A DNA stretch of 64,000 nt from Avibacterium volantium_A (GTDB lineage: Bacteria > Pseudomonadota > Gammaproteobacteria > Enterobacterales > Pasteurellaceae), in contig NZ_JBMMGT010000004.1 of the NCBI RefSeq assembly GCF_049366555.1, positions 42,666-106,665 on the forward strand, read 5' to 3'. Made by a program: the position numbers and the translations under genes. Shown here piece after piece: positions 8,801 through 17,271 of this stretch (the stretch's first letter is position 1; every line of letters begins with the position of its first letter). The notes under the pieces are model-generated. The model ran no database searches. It was not told where the DNA came from and was given only the letters and a program-made list of their open reading frames with translations.

Positions 8801-9301
8801 CTAACCGTGATTCACAGCAAGTTTTGCAAGGTCTTTATCTACTAAGAATAATCCTTTGCCGTCATCGCCAAGAAGATTTAGTTTATCTAAAATGCCGCTG
8901 AATAATTTTTCTTCTTCGTGCTGTTCTGCTACATACCATTGTAAGAAATTGAAGGCTGAGAAGTCTTTTTCTTCAAAGGTTCTGCCGACTAATTCATTGA
9001 TTTTGCTGGTGATCAGCTTTTCGTGTTGGTAAGTGGTTTCAATCACTTGTTTTAATGAGCTAAATTCGTGCGGCGGCGCTTCAATTTCGCTAATGATTGG
9101 CAATGCGCCTGTTTCAGTTAAATAGGTAAACAATTTACGCATATGTTGCATTTCTTCTGCGGCGTGAGCAGATAAAAATTGTGCCGCTCCTTCAAAACCT
9201 TGCTGTTCGCACCAAGCGCTCATTTGTAAATATAAGTTTGAAGAATAAAATTCCAAATTCATTTGATCGTTTAATAATTTAATCACGTTGTTTGATAACA
9301 T
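8801..9301 (-). CDS. ftnB: Non-heme ferritin (second of pair)
   Basis: This is a bacterial ferritin that stores iron as a mineral inside a 24-subunit shell. At 166 residues it has full length. Ferroxidase-centre residues are present at the E. coli FtnA positions: Glu17, Glu50 and His53 (AEEMQHM), plus later glutamates in the helix containing QWYVAEQHEEEKLF. It lies 20 bases after the first ferritin, and the pair probably forms one transcript. The two proteins are clearly paralogues, and they may form mixed shells, as proposed for similar pairs; this is inference. The symbol follows Haemophilus naming from memory. Confidence 0.92.
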   Translation of the reverse strand: MLSNNVIKLLNDQMNLEFYSSNLYLQMSAWCEQQGFEGAAQFLSAHAAEEMQHMRKLFTYLTETGALPIISEIEAPPHEFSSLKQVIETTYQHEKLITSKINELVGRTFEEKDFSAFNFLQWYVAEQHEEEKLFSGILDKLNLLGDDGKGLFLVDKDLAKLAVNHG

Positions 9302-9321
9302 TTTTCTCTCCTTTATTCTGA

Positions 9322-9810
9322 TTATTCTAATGTGGCTAAATCGCGGTCAATGTAGTAAAGGGAACGTCCGTCCTCGCCGACTAAATTGAATTTATCAATA
9401 ATGCTGCTGAACAATTTTTCTTCTTCATGCTGTTCTGCCACATACCATTGTAAGAAATTGAAGGTAGAGTAGTCTTTGTGTTCAAAGGTAACTTCTACCA
9501 ATTCATTGATTTTTGCGGTAACAAATTTTTCGTGTTCAAGGGTGATTTCAAATACTTCTTTTAAGGATTTGTAATCATTTTTTGGTGCTTCAATTTTGCC
9601 TAATAATGGCATACCTGTGGTTTCATTCACATAGGTGAATAATTTTTGCATATGCATCATTTCTTCATCGGCGTGGCGGAGCAAAAAGGCTGCTGCACCT
9701 TCATAGCCGTTTGCTGAGCACCAAGCACTCATTTGTAAATACACATTGGAAGAATAAAATTCCAAATTAATTTGTTCGTTTAGTTTTTTAATAATAGCGT
9801 CTTGTAACAT
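9322..9810 (-). CDS. ftnA: Non-heme ferritin (first of pair)
   Basis: This is a ferritin subunit of 162 residues with Glu17, Glu50, His53 and Glu94 of the di-iron ferroxidase centre, and the QWYVAEQHEEEKLF helix shared with its neighbour. I chose the ATG at 9810 because AGGAG lies five bases upstream; a GTG two codons earlier is possible. It leads the two-gene ferritin unit. The 230 bases upstream are AT-rich and hold an uptake signal at 9977-9985 but no convincing Fur site. Both ferritins appear catalytically competent, so this is not an active/inactive pair. Confidence 0.94.
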   Translation of the reverse strand: MLQDAIIKKLNEQINLEFYSSNVYLQMSAWCSANGYEGAAAFLLRHADEEMMHMQKLFTYVNETTGMPLLGKIEAPKNDYKSLKEVFEITLEHEKFVTAKINELVEVTFEHKDYSTFNFLQWYVAEQHEEEKLFSSIIDKFNLVGEDGRSLYYIDRDLATLE

Positions 9811-10042
9811 AGCCACTCCTTTCCTTAATGGTCAATAAAATATAGTGGGCATAGTTTAACCAGTTTTTTCTTTTTTGCAACTAAAAATATTTGTAAGTTA
9901 TTAATTTTTAAAGGGAATTTTAATAATAATTATTCTATTTGAGAGAATCGTTCTTATTGCCAAATGATAATAAGTAAAGTGCGGTGAGAATTTGATGAAT
10001 TTTTTCAGCCTGTATCACAACATACAGGCTGTAAGTGAACGT

Positions 10043-10954
10043 TTAAGCAAGGGGAATGCTTGAGAAAAATACTAGTAAAATAGGCGGTACGATATTGGTT
10101 ACAAAGCCAAAACTAATGGCCAGCGGCACAACTTCAATGCTGCCAGAACGTTGAATAATTGGCAAGGTGCAATCTAATGCGGTTGCGCCTGCCATTCCAA
10201 CGGCGGTAGAGCGATAATTAAACATAAAAAAGGGAATAATGAACAAGCTGACAATTTCCCGTGAAAGATCGTTAAAAAATGCAATGCTGCCAAAAACAGG
10301 CCCCCACGCATCATTAATCACCACGCTGGAAAGGGAATACCAGCCAAAGCCCGAAGCAATGGCTAGGCCTTGTGTAACAGGTAAATCCAGTACATAAGCA
10401 GAAATAATCCCACCTAACAATGAAGTGAGAATAAAAACCAGGCCTGTATAAAGCCCACGCTTATTGAAGATGACTTCACGCAATGCAATGCCGTTATTAC
10501 GCAGCTGAATGCCGACAAAAAAGATCAGCAGCACTAAGGTATAAGTGCTTGTACTAAAAGGAAAAGCAAGCCATTCTTTGGTTAAAATACCCACCATAAA
10601 ACCGATCAACACCATTGAGCAAAGTTTGGCGCTGTCTAATAATAATCGCCCGCGCGAAGGTAAATCTTTGCCTAAATGTTTAAGTGGCTGTGGGCGTAGT
10701 TTGTCATACAGTATTAAGCCGAGAATATTGCAGCCTTGAATAATTAAAGCAAAAGTGAAAGCAGAAATACCAATTAACGGTAAGGTGTTGGCAAGATCGT
10801 CCAAATGCCCTAAAGATACGCCCATAATGAATAAAATCACATAGAGCAGCAGCATCACAATTTGATTTATACGCTGCAAAAGTGCGGTGTTTTTTGTCTT
10901 AAAAAAATACCCTAAACACATTGGGCCAAGGACGATAAGTAACCCTTCAAACAC
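10043..10954 (-). CDS. lysO: LysO-family lysine exporter
   Basis: This is an inner-membrane protein of the DUF340/LysO family (E. coli YbjE), which exports L-lysine and lowers sensitivity to lysine analogues. At 303 residues it matches the family and shows about eight hydrophobic segments. Conserved stretches include SGFGWYSLSSVVI around residue 200 and ALDCTLPIIQRSGS near 265, which hold the conserved acidic membrane residues of the family. It is divergent from ybjD, with 89 bases between the lysO start and the preferred ybjD start. E. coli also keeps these two genes close together. Confidence 0.93.
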   Translation of the reverse strand: MFEGLLIVLGPMCLGYFFKTKNTALLQRINQIVMLLLYVILFIMGVSLGHLDDLANTLPLIGISAFTFALIIQGCNILGLILYDKLRPQPLKHLGKDLPSRGRLLLDSAKLCSMVLIGFMVGILTKEWLAFPFSTSTYTLVLLIFFVGIQLRNNGIALREVIFNKRGLYTGLVFILTSLLGGIISAYVLDLPVTQGLAIASGFGWYSLSSVVINDAWGPVFGSIAFFNDLSREIVSLFIIPFFMFNYRSTAVGMAGATALDCTLPIIQRSGSIEVVPLAISFGFVTNIVPPILLVFFSSIPLA

Positions 10955-11043
10955 AGTTTTTTCCTTAAAATGATGAAATTATTGTGCTATTTTACGCAAG
11001 TGAACTGAAAATACCAAGTAAACCAAGGATAGAAGGAACGGTG

Positions 11044-12597
11044 ATGTATTTGCGTCAATTAGATATTGTAGGATTTCGTGGCATAAACCGCCTTTCATTT
11101 ACCTTGCAACCGAATATGGTGTTGATTGGTGAAAATGCCTGGGGGAAATCCAGTTTATTGGCGGCGTTGAGCTTAATTTTTAATGATGAGAAGCGCCTTT
11201 ATCAATTCCAATCAACGGATTTTTATCAGGACGAAAATAATGCCTTTACGGTGAAAGAAATCACTCTTTTCTTTACCTTTAGTGTTCATCGTGAAGCTAA
11301 ATCCTTAACGCATTTTCCTTATAACCAATTGGCTATTTTTGATGATGAAACCTATGCTAAAATTTATTTTCAGATTACAGGGGAAATGCAAGGGGCAGAG
11401 ATTCTCACCACCTATCATTTTTTAGATGGCGAAGGGAATGTGCTTGAGTTGGAAAATCCTGAGCAAATGGCAATGGCGTTAATTGCACAGCACCCTGTTT
11501 ATCGTTTTCGTGATGCAAGGTTGAATTCATCGGGCAAGCATCAACATTTTTCAGCGTTGCCCTTATTAGATGATCCGAAAGTCAATCGTGAAATTCAATC
11601 CACACTGCACTTGCTGCAACATTATTTTCTCAATCGTGCGATGGCGGCAGAATTAATGCAAGATACCACCGCACTTTGGAACGATGTGAAATCTCTTTGT
11701 CTGAAATTGCGTGAAAAACAGCATCATTCATTACGCCATATTTTATTCCAACAATTAACCCAATTATTTGTTTCTGCTGATGAATTACGCGATTTTCACA
11801 GCTTGCGGCCGATTATTTTATTTGAAGATCCCGATTCCCGCTTGCACCCAAGAATGGTGGCGATTATTTGGGAGTTGGTCAGTTATTTGCCGATCCAACG
11901 TATCACTACCACGAATTCCGTCGAATTGCTTTCACAAATCCCTTTGCAGTCCATTTGCCGTTTAGTAAGAAACGCAGAGCGTACCCAAGCCTTTCAGCTT
12001 GCACATCAATTAGATAAAGAAGAATTACGCCGTTTGAGTTTTCATATTCGGCATAATCGTAGCCTTGCATTATTTTCTCGAATGTGGCTGTTGGTAGAGG
12101 GCGAAACGGAAGTTTGGATTTTAACTGAATTGGCAGAATTGCTTGGTATTGATCTTGCGATGGAAGGCATCAGGATCGTAGAATTTGCCCAGTGTGGCTT
12201 GCGCCCTTTAATTCATTATGCCAAAGCGATGGGGATTGAGTGGTATGTGCTGACTGATGGCGATGAAGCTGGCAAAAAATATTCTGCAACGGCGAAAAGT
12301 CTGCTCAATGATAAGGAACAGCCAGCAATGCGGCTCACTTATTTGCCGAAAAAAGACATTGAGCATTTTTTCTATTATGCTGGTTTTGAACAAACTTTTA
12401 TTCGATTAGCACGCTGGCAAGATCATTCGCAGAAATATTTGGTTCATCGCATCATTCAACGTGCTATACAACGCACATCAAAGCCCGATCTTGCGGTGGC
12501 GTTATCCAATGAGATAAAACAGCGTGGGGTTGCGTCCATTCCACGTTTGTTTAAACAGCTTTTCACGCGCGTGTTAATTTTAGCGCGTTCATCTTAA
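11044..12597 (+). CDS. ybjD: YbjD, OLD-family ATPase with TOPRIM nuclease domain
   Basis: This is a 517-residue protein of the overcoming-lysogenization-defect family. The N-terminal ABC/SMC-type ATPase has Walker A GENAWGKS at 29-36, and FEDPDSRLHP in the middle is the Walker B region. The C-terminal TOPRIM domain begins LLVEGETEVWI near residue 360 and has LTDGDEAGKKY near 405, giving the metal-binding Glu and Asp-x-Asp. Homology to E. coli YbjD spans nearly the whole protein, including the C-terminal HRSSKPDL-like stretch (RTSKPDL here). I chose 11044 over an upstream ATG because AGGAACGGTG precedes it and homologues begin there. No UvrD-like partner is adjacent, so it is not a Gabija pair. 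Cellular role unknown. Confidence 0.92.
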   Translation: MYLRQLDIVGFRGINRLSFTLQPNMVLIGENAWGKSSLLAALSLIFNDEKRLYQFQSTDFYQDENNAFTVKEITLFFTFSVHREAKSLTHFPYNQLAIFDDETYAKIYFQITGEMQGAEILTTYHFLDGEGNVLELENPEQMAMALIAQHPVYRFRDARLNSSGKHQHFSALPLLDDPKVNREIQSTLHLLQHYFLNRAMAAELMQDTTALWNDVKSLCLKLREKQHHSLRHILFQQLTQLFVSADELRDFHSLRPIILFEDPDSRLHPRMVAIIWELVSYLPIQRITTTNSVELLSQIPLQSICRLVRNAERTQAFQLAHQLDKEELRRLSFHIRHNRSLALFSRMWLLVEGETEVWILTELAELLGIDLAMEGIRIVEFAQCGLRPLIHYAKAMGIEWYVLTDGDEAGKKYSATAKSLLNDKEQPAMRLTYLPKKDIEHFFYYAGFEQTFIRLARWQDHSQKYLVHRIIQRAIQRTSKPDLAVALSNEIKQRGVASIPRLFKQLFTRVLILARSS

Positions 12598-12653
12598 GAA
12601 ATCGTCTAAGCTCGAACAAACGAAGCGATAGAGAAAAAAATGACAGAAAAAAT

Positions 12654-12674
12654 AAGCGGCAATTAATGCCGCTT
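12654..12674. terminator. Terminator between ybjD and moeB
   Basis: AAGCGGCA (12654-12661), loop ATTAA, TGCCGCTT (12667-12674). On the minus strand it is followed by A then six T, so it mainly serves moeB; it sits between convergent genes. Confidence 0.8.
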
Positions 12675-12691
12675 TGTTTCGCTGATTTAGG

Positions 12692-13414
12692 TTAAGCGGG
12701 GATTTTAATTTCCCGAATCTTCATTGTGAAGCCGTCAATGAGCAATAATCGTCCACATAAATTCTCACCAATTTTCAACCGCACTTTGATCGCTTCAAGG
12801 GCTTGCATTGAGCCGACAATGCCCACCATTGGCGCAAGCACCCCTGTTTCCACACAGCTTAATGGCGCATTGCCGAAAAGCTGGCTAAGCTGGCGGTAAG
12901 TGGGCGTGTTTTCTTCATAAGTGAACACAGAAATTTGCCCTTCCATACGGATAGCAGCACCAGAAACCAGCGGCGTTTTGCTTTGTTCACAACAACGATC
13001 TAGCTGATTGCGCGTTTCCACATTATCGGTACAATCTAGCACCACATCAACGCCTTGCAATAATGCGAGTAGGGCATCATCATCTAATTGTTGGTTGATG
13101 GCTTCAAGCTTAACGTGCGGATTTAAACGCTGTAAACTGAGCTTGGCGGATTCCACTTTGGGCATTGTCAGACGGCTATCATCGTGCAACACTTGGCGCT
13201 GTAAGTTAGACAAAGAAACAGTATCAAAATCCACTAAAATCAATTTGCCAACGCCTGCCACGGCTAAATATTGGCTCGCCGCACAGCCTAAACCGCCCAA
13301 GCCCATTATCAGCATTGTGCTGTCTTTCAGCGTTTCTTGCCCGTCAAAATCAATGGCTTTCAGCACAATTTGGCGGTTGTAGCGCAGTTCTTCTTCAGCA
13401 GTGAGTTCGATCAT
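12692..13414 (-). CDS. moeB: Molybdopterin-synthase adenylyltransferase MoeB
   Basis: This is an E1-like enzyme that adenylates the C-terminus of MoaD so that it can receive sulfur for molybdopterin. At 240 residues, the nucleotide-binding GLGGLGCAASQYLA near residue 35, the DFDTVSLSNLQRQ motif and the DCTDNVETRNQL motif are intact. The four zinc-binding cysteines of E. coli MoeB (CxxC in the middle and CxxC at the end) are absent: the first site reads PTYRQLS and the C-terminus stops before the second. The conserved SCVETGV cysteine remains. It lies 18 bases after moeA and is probably cotranscribed with it. Confidence 0.94.
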   Translation of the reverse strand: MIELTAEEELRYNRQIVLKAIDFDGQETLKDSTMLIMGLGGLGCAASQYLAVAGVGKLILVDFDTVSLSNLQRQVLHDDSRLTMPKVESAKLSLQRLNPHVKLEAINQQLDDDALLALLQGVDVVLDCTDNVETRNQLDRCCEQSKTPLVSGAAIRMEGQISVFTYEENTPTYRQLSQLFGNAPLSCVETGVLAPMVGIVGSMQALEAIKVRLKIGENLCGRLLLIDGFTMKIREIKIPA

Positions 13415-13432
13415 AATCAGCCTAATAATTAA

Positions 13433-14647
13433 TTAACCCAATAATTCATTGAAAGGTTCAATAGTAACCATTTCACCCGCTTGCACGTTGCCACGTTCTG
13501 CTTCTAATACAATAAAGCAGTTGCTTTCAATGAAAGCACTAAAGAGATGAGAACCTTGGAAACCCACAGCTCTCACTTCAAGTTGTCCTTGCGCATTGAC
13601 CCAATAAAAACCGCGTTGGAAATCTTTGCGACCCACGCCTTTTTTCAGGTTTTCACTTGCGATTGCCTTAAGCTGTTGTGGCGCTTGCCATTGGCTGTAA
13701 CCACTGAGCTTAGCAATGGCAGGCTGCACTAATTGATAAAAGGTAACCAAGGCGGACACAGGGTTGCCCGGCAAGCCGCAGAACCACGCCTTTTCTAATT
13801 TACCAAACGCGAAAGGTTTCCCCGGTTTCATCGCAATTTTCCAGAAATTAACCGTCCCCAGTTTTTCTAAAATCGTCTTGGTGAAATCCGCTTCACCCAC
13901 TGACACGCCACCGCTGGTGATCACTAAATCCGCCTGTTCTTGCGCTTGCAAAAAGGCTTTTTCAAATAGCGCTTCATCATCAGGCAGAATGCCGAAGTCT
14001 AAAATTTCGCAAGGCAATTTTTCCAGTAATAATTTCACGGTAAAGCGATTGGTATCGTAAATTTTACCGCTGCTCAATGGCTCGCCAACGGGAACTAATT
14101 CATCACCAGTGGATAAAATCGCCACTTTCAAACGTGGAAATACAGGCACTTCAGCAATGCCTAAGGAAGCAAGCAATGGCAAGGAAAGTGCGGTGAGTTT
14201 TTCACCTGTTTTTAGCACCACGTCCCCTTGTTTCACATCTTCACCGGCTCGGCGAATATTTTGCCCCAATTTTGGTATTTCGTTGAAAGTAACCGTGCCG
14301 TCTTCGTTAAGTTGCACATTTTCTTGCATCACCACCGCGTCTGCGCCAGCTGGGATCATCGCACCAGTCATAATTCGCACCGCACTTTGTGGCAACCATT
14401 CGCCATTAAAAGGATTGCCGGCAAAGGCTTTGCCTGCCACGCTGAGTGTGCGTGATTGGGCAAGATCCGCAAGACGCACCGCATAACCGTCCATCGCAGA
14501 ATTATCAAAAGATGGCACGTTTATCGGGGAGATAATATCCGCCGCACAAATACGCTGGCTCGCTTGCGAAAGCGGCAAGGTTTCCGTTTTCTGCGGCACA
14601 GGCAGCTGTGCCAACATTTCACTCAAAGCTTGTTCAATACTTAACAT
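13433..14647 (-). CDS. moeA: Molybdopterin molybdenumtransferase MoeA
   Basis: This enzyme inserts molybdate into adenylylated molybdopterin, the last step of molybdenum cofactor synthesis. The 404 residues match the family. Visible motifs are PSFDNSAMDGYA near residue 55, RIMTGAMIPAGADAVVMQE near 90, ILSTGDEL near 180, SGGVSVGEADF near 245, and GKPFAFG and CGLPGNPVSA near 275-295. I chose ATG 14647 because AAGGA lies upstream of it; an ATG ten codons earlier lacks support. It heads moeA-moeB and is divergent from folE. The upstream 120 bases carry an uptake signal at 14692-14700 and are too short for a molybdenum cofactor riboswitch of the known size. Confidence 0.96.
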   Translation of the reverse strand: MLSIEQALSEMLAQLPVPQKTETLPLSQASQRICAADIISPINVPSFDNSAMDGYAVRLADLAQSRTLSVAGKAFAGNPFNGEWLPQSAVRIMTGAMIPAGADAVVMQENVQLNEDGTVTFNEIPKLGQNIRRAGEDVKQGDVVLKTGEKLTALSLPLLASLGIAEVPVFPRLKVAILSTGDELVPVGEPLSSGKIYDTNRFTVKLLLEKLPCEILDFGILPDDEALFEKAFLQAQEQADLVITSGGVSVGEADFTKTILEKLGTVNFWKIAMKPGKPFAFGKLEKAWFCGLPGNPVSALVTFYQLVQPAIAKLSGYSQWQAPQQLKAIASENLKKGVGRKDFQRGFYWVNAQGQLEVRAVGFQGSHLFSAFIESNCFIVLEAERGNVQAGEMVTIEPFNELLG

Positions 14648-14801
14648 AAATTGTCCTTTTTCAACCAAGAATTGCATTCTATTCTACAAGAAAGTGCGGT
14701 GATTTTTATAGAAATTTTCATACTGAACCGCTATCTTTCTCATTTTATTATTGTTTTATTGTCTGATAGAATAGCCCAATTTGAAATTTGGAGAGTAGTG
14801 A

Positions 14802-15458
14802 ATGAACAAGATTTCCCCAGAGGCGGAGAAAGTCCGTCAGGCATTGGTGAGTAAAGGGATTGAAACCCCAATGGTGGATACGCAACTGACAAAATCACAG
14901 CGCCGTGAAGGCATTGAGCAGCATATGCGTGAAGTGATGAAATTGATCGGTCTGGATTTGCGTGATGATAGCCTTGAGGAAACGCCAGTTCGTTTGGCGA
15001 AAATGTTCGTTGATGAAATTTTTAGTGGGCTAGATTATGCCAACTTCCCGAAAATCACTAATATTGAAAATCGAATGAAAGTGAGCGAAATGGTGTTGGT
15101 GAATGATGTAACACTCACCAGCACTTGTGAACATCATTTCGTTACCATTGATGGTAAGGTTTCAGTTGCGTATTATCCGAAAAAATGGGTGATCGGGTTA
15201 TCAAAAATCAATCGCGTAGTGGCATTTTTTGCCCAACGCCCACAGGTGCAAGAGCGTTTAACAGAACAAATTTTGCTCGCGTTCCAAACAATTTTAGAAA
15301 CAGAAGATGTAGCAGTTTACGTAAAAGCAACCCATTTTTGCGTGAAATGCCGTGGGATTAAGGATACAAATAGTTACACGGTAACCTCTGCTTTTGGAGG
15401 CGTGTTTCTTGGTGATCGTGAAACCAGAAAAGAGTTTTTAACACTAATCAATAAATAA
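14802..15458 (+). CDS. folE: GTP cyclohydrolase I
   Basis: This enzyme converts GTP to dihydroneopterin triphosphate, the first step of folate synthesis. At 218 residues it has the family length. The zinc ligands are visible as Cys109 and His112 in STCEHHF and Cys180 in HFCVKC, the same spacing as E. coli Cys110, His113 and Cys181. The substrate-binding GLSKINRVVAFFAQRPQVQERLT helix region is conserved. A GGAGAG ribosome site lies before the ATG. It is divergent from moeA, and the RNase D gene follows 34 bases after it on the same strand. Confidence 0.97.
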   Translation: MNKISPEAEKVRQALVSKGIETPMVDTQLTKSQRREGIEQHMREVMKLIGLDLRDDSLEETPVRLAKMFVDEIFSGLDYANFPKITNIENRMKVSEMVLVNDVTLTSTCEHHFVTIDGKVSVAYYPKKWVIGLSKINRVVAFFAQRPQVQERLTEQILLAFQTILETEDVAVYVKATHFCVKCRGIKDTNSYTVTSAFGGVFLGDRETRKEFLTLINK

Positions 15459-15492
15459 ATTAAATAATCTATTTTCTGAATAGATAGCCGTT

Positions 15493-16644
15493 ATGCCAGC
15501 AATAAAAAAAGAAATCAAAAATCCACCGCACTTTCAAATAGTTACTTTGGATATTGTGCTAGCAGAAGTATGCCAGCGAGCAAGAGAGAAATCTTGCGTG
15601 GCATTGGATACGGAGTTTATTCGTACCCGAACCTTTTATCCTAAATTGGGGCTAATTCAGCTTTATGATGGTGAGCAGGTTAGTCTGATTGATCCGTTGG
15701 CGATTGATGATTTCTCTCCTTTTATTGATTTACTGGCTGATCAAAATGTGGTGAAAGTGTTGCACGCGTGCAAGGAAGATTTGGAGATTTTTCACCACTA
15801 TTTCAAACAATTACCAACTCCGTTAATTGACACACAAGTGATGAGCCATTTTTTAGGCTTTGGTCGTTCAATGGGATTTGCCAGTTTGATTTATCATTAT
15901 TTTGAGCTGGAATTAGACAAAGGCGCTTCACGTACTGATTGGCTAGCTCGTCCGTTGTCGGAAGTGCAGTTACGTTATGCCGCGGCAGATGTGTGGTATT
16001 TAATTCCTTTATATGAGGAAATGCAGCAACACTTGGCACAAACACCGTGGCAAAGTGCGGTGCAAAATGAGTGCGAATTTTTATTGGAAAAATGCCAGAA
16101 AACTAAATCATCCGATACAGCCTATTTAGATATTCCAAATAGCTGGAAACTGGATGAAAGGGAGTTGATGGCGTTAAAATTATTAGCCAAATGGCGTGTG
16201 GAAGAAGGAATAAAACGCGACATTGCCCTGAATTTTATTGTAAAAAGTGAGCATTTATGGCTTGTGGCAAAACATTTTCCTAAACATACTTCGGAGCTGC
16301 TTGATTTAGGCTTGTTACCAATGGAAGTGCGGGTGAATGGTAAAAAAATGTTGCAGCTTGTTGAAAAAGCAAAACGCACAGCAAAAGAAGAATATCCGTC
16401 ACGAATTGTTCGTTTGGTTGATGATCCACGTTATCGTTCTGGGCTAAAAATTTTGCAGCAGAAATTAAAAGAAATTACCCCAGCAGAGCTGCCGATAGAA
16501 GTCATTTCGAGCAAACGAGGCTTAGAAAGTTTGATGAAATGGTGCTGGATAAAACAGCAAGATCCGAATGATTTACCCGATTTGTTACAGGGTTGGCGCA
16601 AAGAGTTTGGTGAACTTTTGCTCAAATCTTTACAAAGCTTTTAA
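15493..16644 (+). CDS. rnd: Ribonuclease D
   Basis: This is a 3'-5' exoribonuclease of the DEDD superfamily that trims tRNA precursors and other stable RNAs. At 383 residues, the exonuclease motifs are visible: Exo I DTEFIRTRTFYPKLGLIQL near residue 36, HACKEDLEIF (Exo II) near 92, and LRYAAADVWYL (Exo III, Tyr and Asp) near 160. An HRDC domain follows around 210-290 (ERELMALKLLAKWR), and a second helical domain forms the C-terminus. Its start has no strong ribosome site, but the frame and homology agree. It probably reads through from folE. Confidence 0.95.
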   Translation: MPAIKKEIKNPPHFQIVTLDIVLAEVCQRAREKSCVALDTEFIRTRTFYPKLGLIQLYDGEQVSLIDPLAIDDFSPFIDLLADQNVVKVLHACKEDLEIFHHYFKQLPTPLIDTQVMSHFLGFGRSMGFASLIYHYFELELDKGASRTDWLARPLSEVQLRYAAADVWYLIPLYEEMQQHLAQTPWQSAVQNECEFLLEKCQKTKSSDTAYLDIPNSWKLDERELMALKLLAKWRVEEGIKRDIALNFIVKSEHLWLVAKHFPKHTSELLDLGLLPMEVRVNGKKMLQLVEKAKRTAKEEYPSRIVRLVDDPRYRSGLKILQQKLKEITPAELPIEVISSKRGLESLMKWCWIKQQDPNDLPDLLQGWRKEFGELLLKSLQSF

Positions 16645-16688
16645 CTATATTGCTTGGCAATTTCTCATTATAGGGATTAGAATAGCGC

Positions 16689-16703
16689 ATTCTCATTGAG
16701 AAT
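16689..16703. promoter_or_regulatory. Perfect palindrome upstream of lipoprotein gene (possible operator)
   Basis: ATTCTCA-T-TGAGAAT is a perfect 7-1-7 inverted repeat about 53 bases before the lipoprotein start, with a TATATT -10-like sequence at 16722-16727. A one-base centre cannot form an RNA loop, so a dimeric DNA-binding protein is likely. It has Fur-box character, but the half-site order is not the classical one. Confidence 0.45.
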
Positions 16704-16755
16704 TATCTTATAGTTTTTAGCTATATTATTTGTCTATTATTGAAAGGAAAATGCA

Positions 16756-17226
16756 ATGAATAAAATCATTAAATTAGGTACAGCGGTTCTTTTTGCTCTT
16801 TTTGTTGCAGCGTGCAATAAAGCGGATCCCGCAGCAGATTATCAAAAATTAGTTGAGTGGAGCGTGGCAAATCAACAAAGCCAAGCAGCTTTCCAGCAAG
16901 AATATATGCAAAAATTGTCATCAGGCGATGAAACACAAATTGCTGAAGCAATGAATGCGCTAAGCGCAAGAAATGTAGAAGTGCAAAAAAGTTTGAATGC
17001 TTTAGATATTAAAAGCCCTGAAATCAAACAGTTAAAAGATAAAATGCAATCGGTATTAACCTTAACTTCAGAGCTTGCAAAAGATGGTTTAGCATTAATG
17101 AATAATGCAACACCTGAAGCCACTAAAGCGGTTCAAGAGAAAACAGAAAAAACCACTGCTGCAACTGCGGAGTTACAAAAACTTCAAGCTGAATTAGCAG
17201 AAAAATATGGTAAAAAAGCAGAGTAA
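16756..17226 (+). CDS. Small helical lipoprotein of unknown function
   Basis: This is a 156-residue predicted lipoprotein. The signal peptide ends in the lipobox VAAC with the acylated cysteine at residue 20. The rest is alanine, glutamate, lysine and glutamine rich and predicted to be almost wholly alpha-helical, with a likely coiled coil toward the C-terminus (about residues 115-150). I do not recognise a named family. AAAGGAAAA precedes the ATG. It is monocistronic, with a palindromic candidate operator upstream and a strong terminator downstream. The base composition is like that of its neighbours. An outer-membrane or periplasmic location is inferred from the lipobox, with Asn21 not the usual inner-membrane retention Asp. 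Confidence 0.8.
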   Translation: MNKIIKLGTAVLFALFVAACNKADPAADYQKLVEWSVANQQSQAAFQQEYMQKLSSGDETQIAEAMNALSARNVEVQKSLNALDIKSPEIKQLKDKMQSVLTLTSELAKDGLALMNNATPEATKAVQEKTEKTTAATAELQKLQAELAEKYGKKAE

Positions 17227-17249
17227 AATCGCTTCATTATTTGTAAAGG

Positions 17250-17271
17250 CCGCCGTTAAGGCGGTTTTTTT
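17250..17271 (+). terminator. Terminator of lipoprotein gene
   Basis: CCGCC (17250-17254), loop GTTAA, GGCGG (17260-17264), then seven T. A short but GC-rich stem. Confidence 0.9.

Noticed and set aside
9900..9980. Fur box upstream of the ferritin pair
   Set aside because: AT-rich repeats such as TGATAATAA occur, but no arrangement matches the consensus over its full length.
10006..10031. Hairpin CAGCCTGTAT / ATACAGGCTG after lysO
   Set aside because: No T run follows it on either strand in the right orientation, so I do not call it an intrinsic terminator.
11044..12597. Phage-defence system (Gabija-like)
   Set aside because: No UvrD-type helicase gene is adjacent, and the neighbour lysO and the full-length similarity point to the chromosomal protein YbjD.
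14678..14801. Molybdenum-cofactor riboswitch before moeA
   Set aside because: The space is shared by two divergent genes and too short, and no matching stem-loop pattern was seen.
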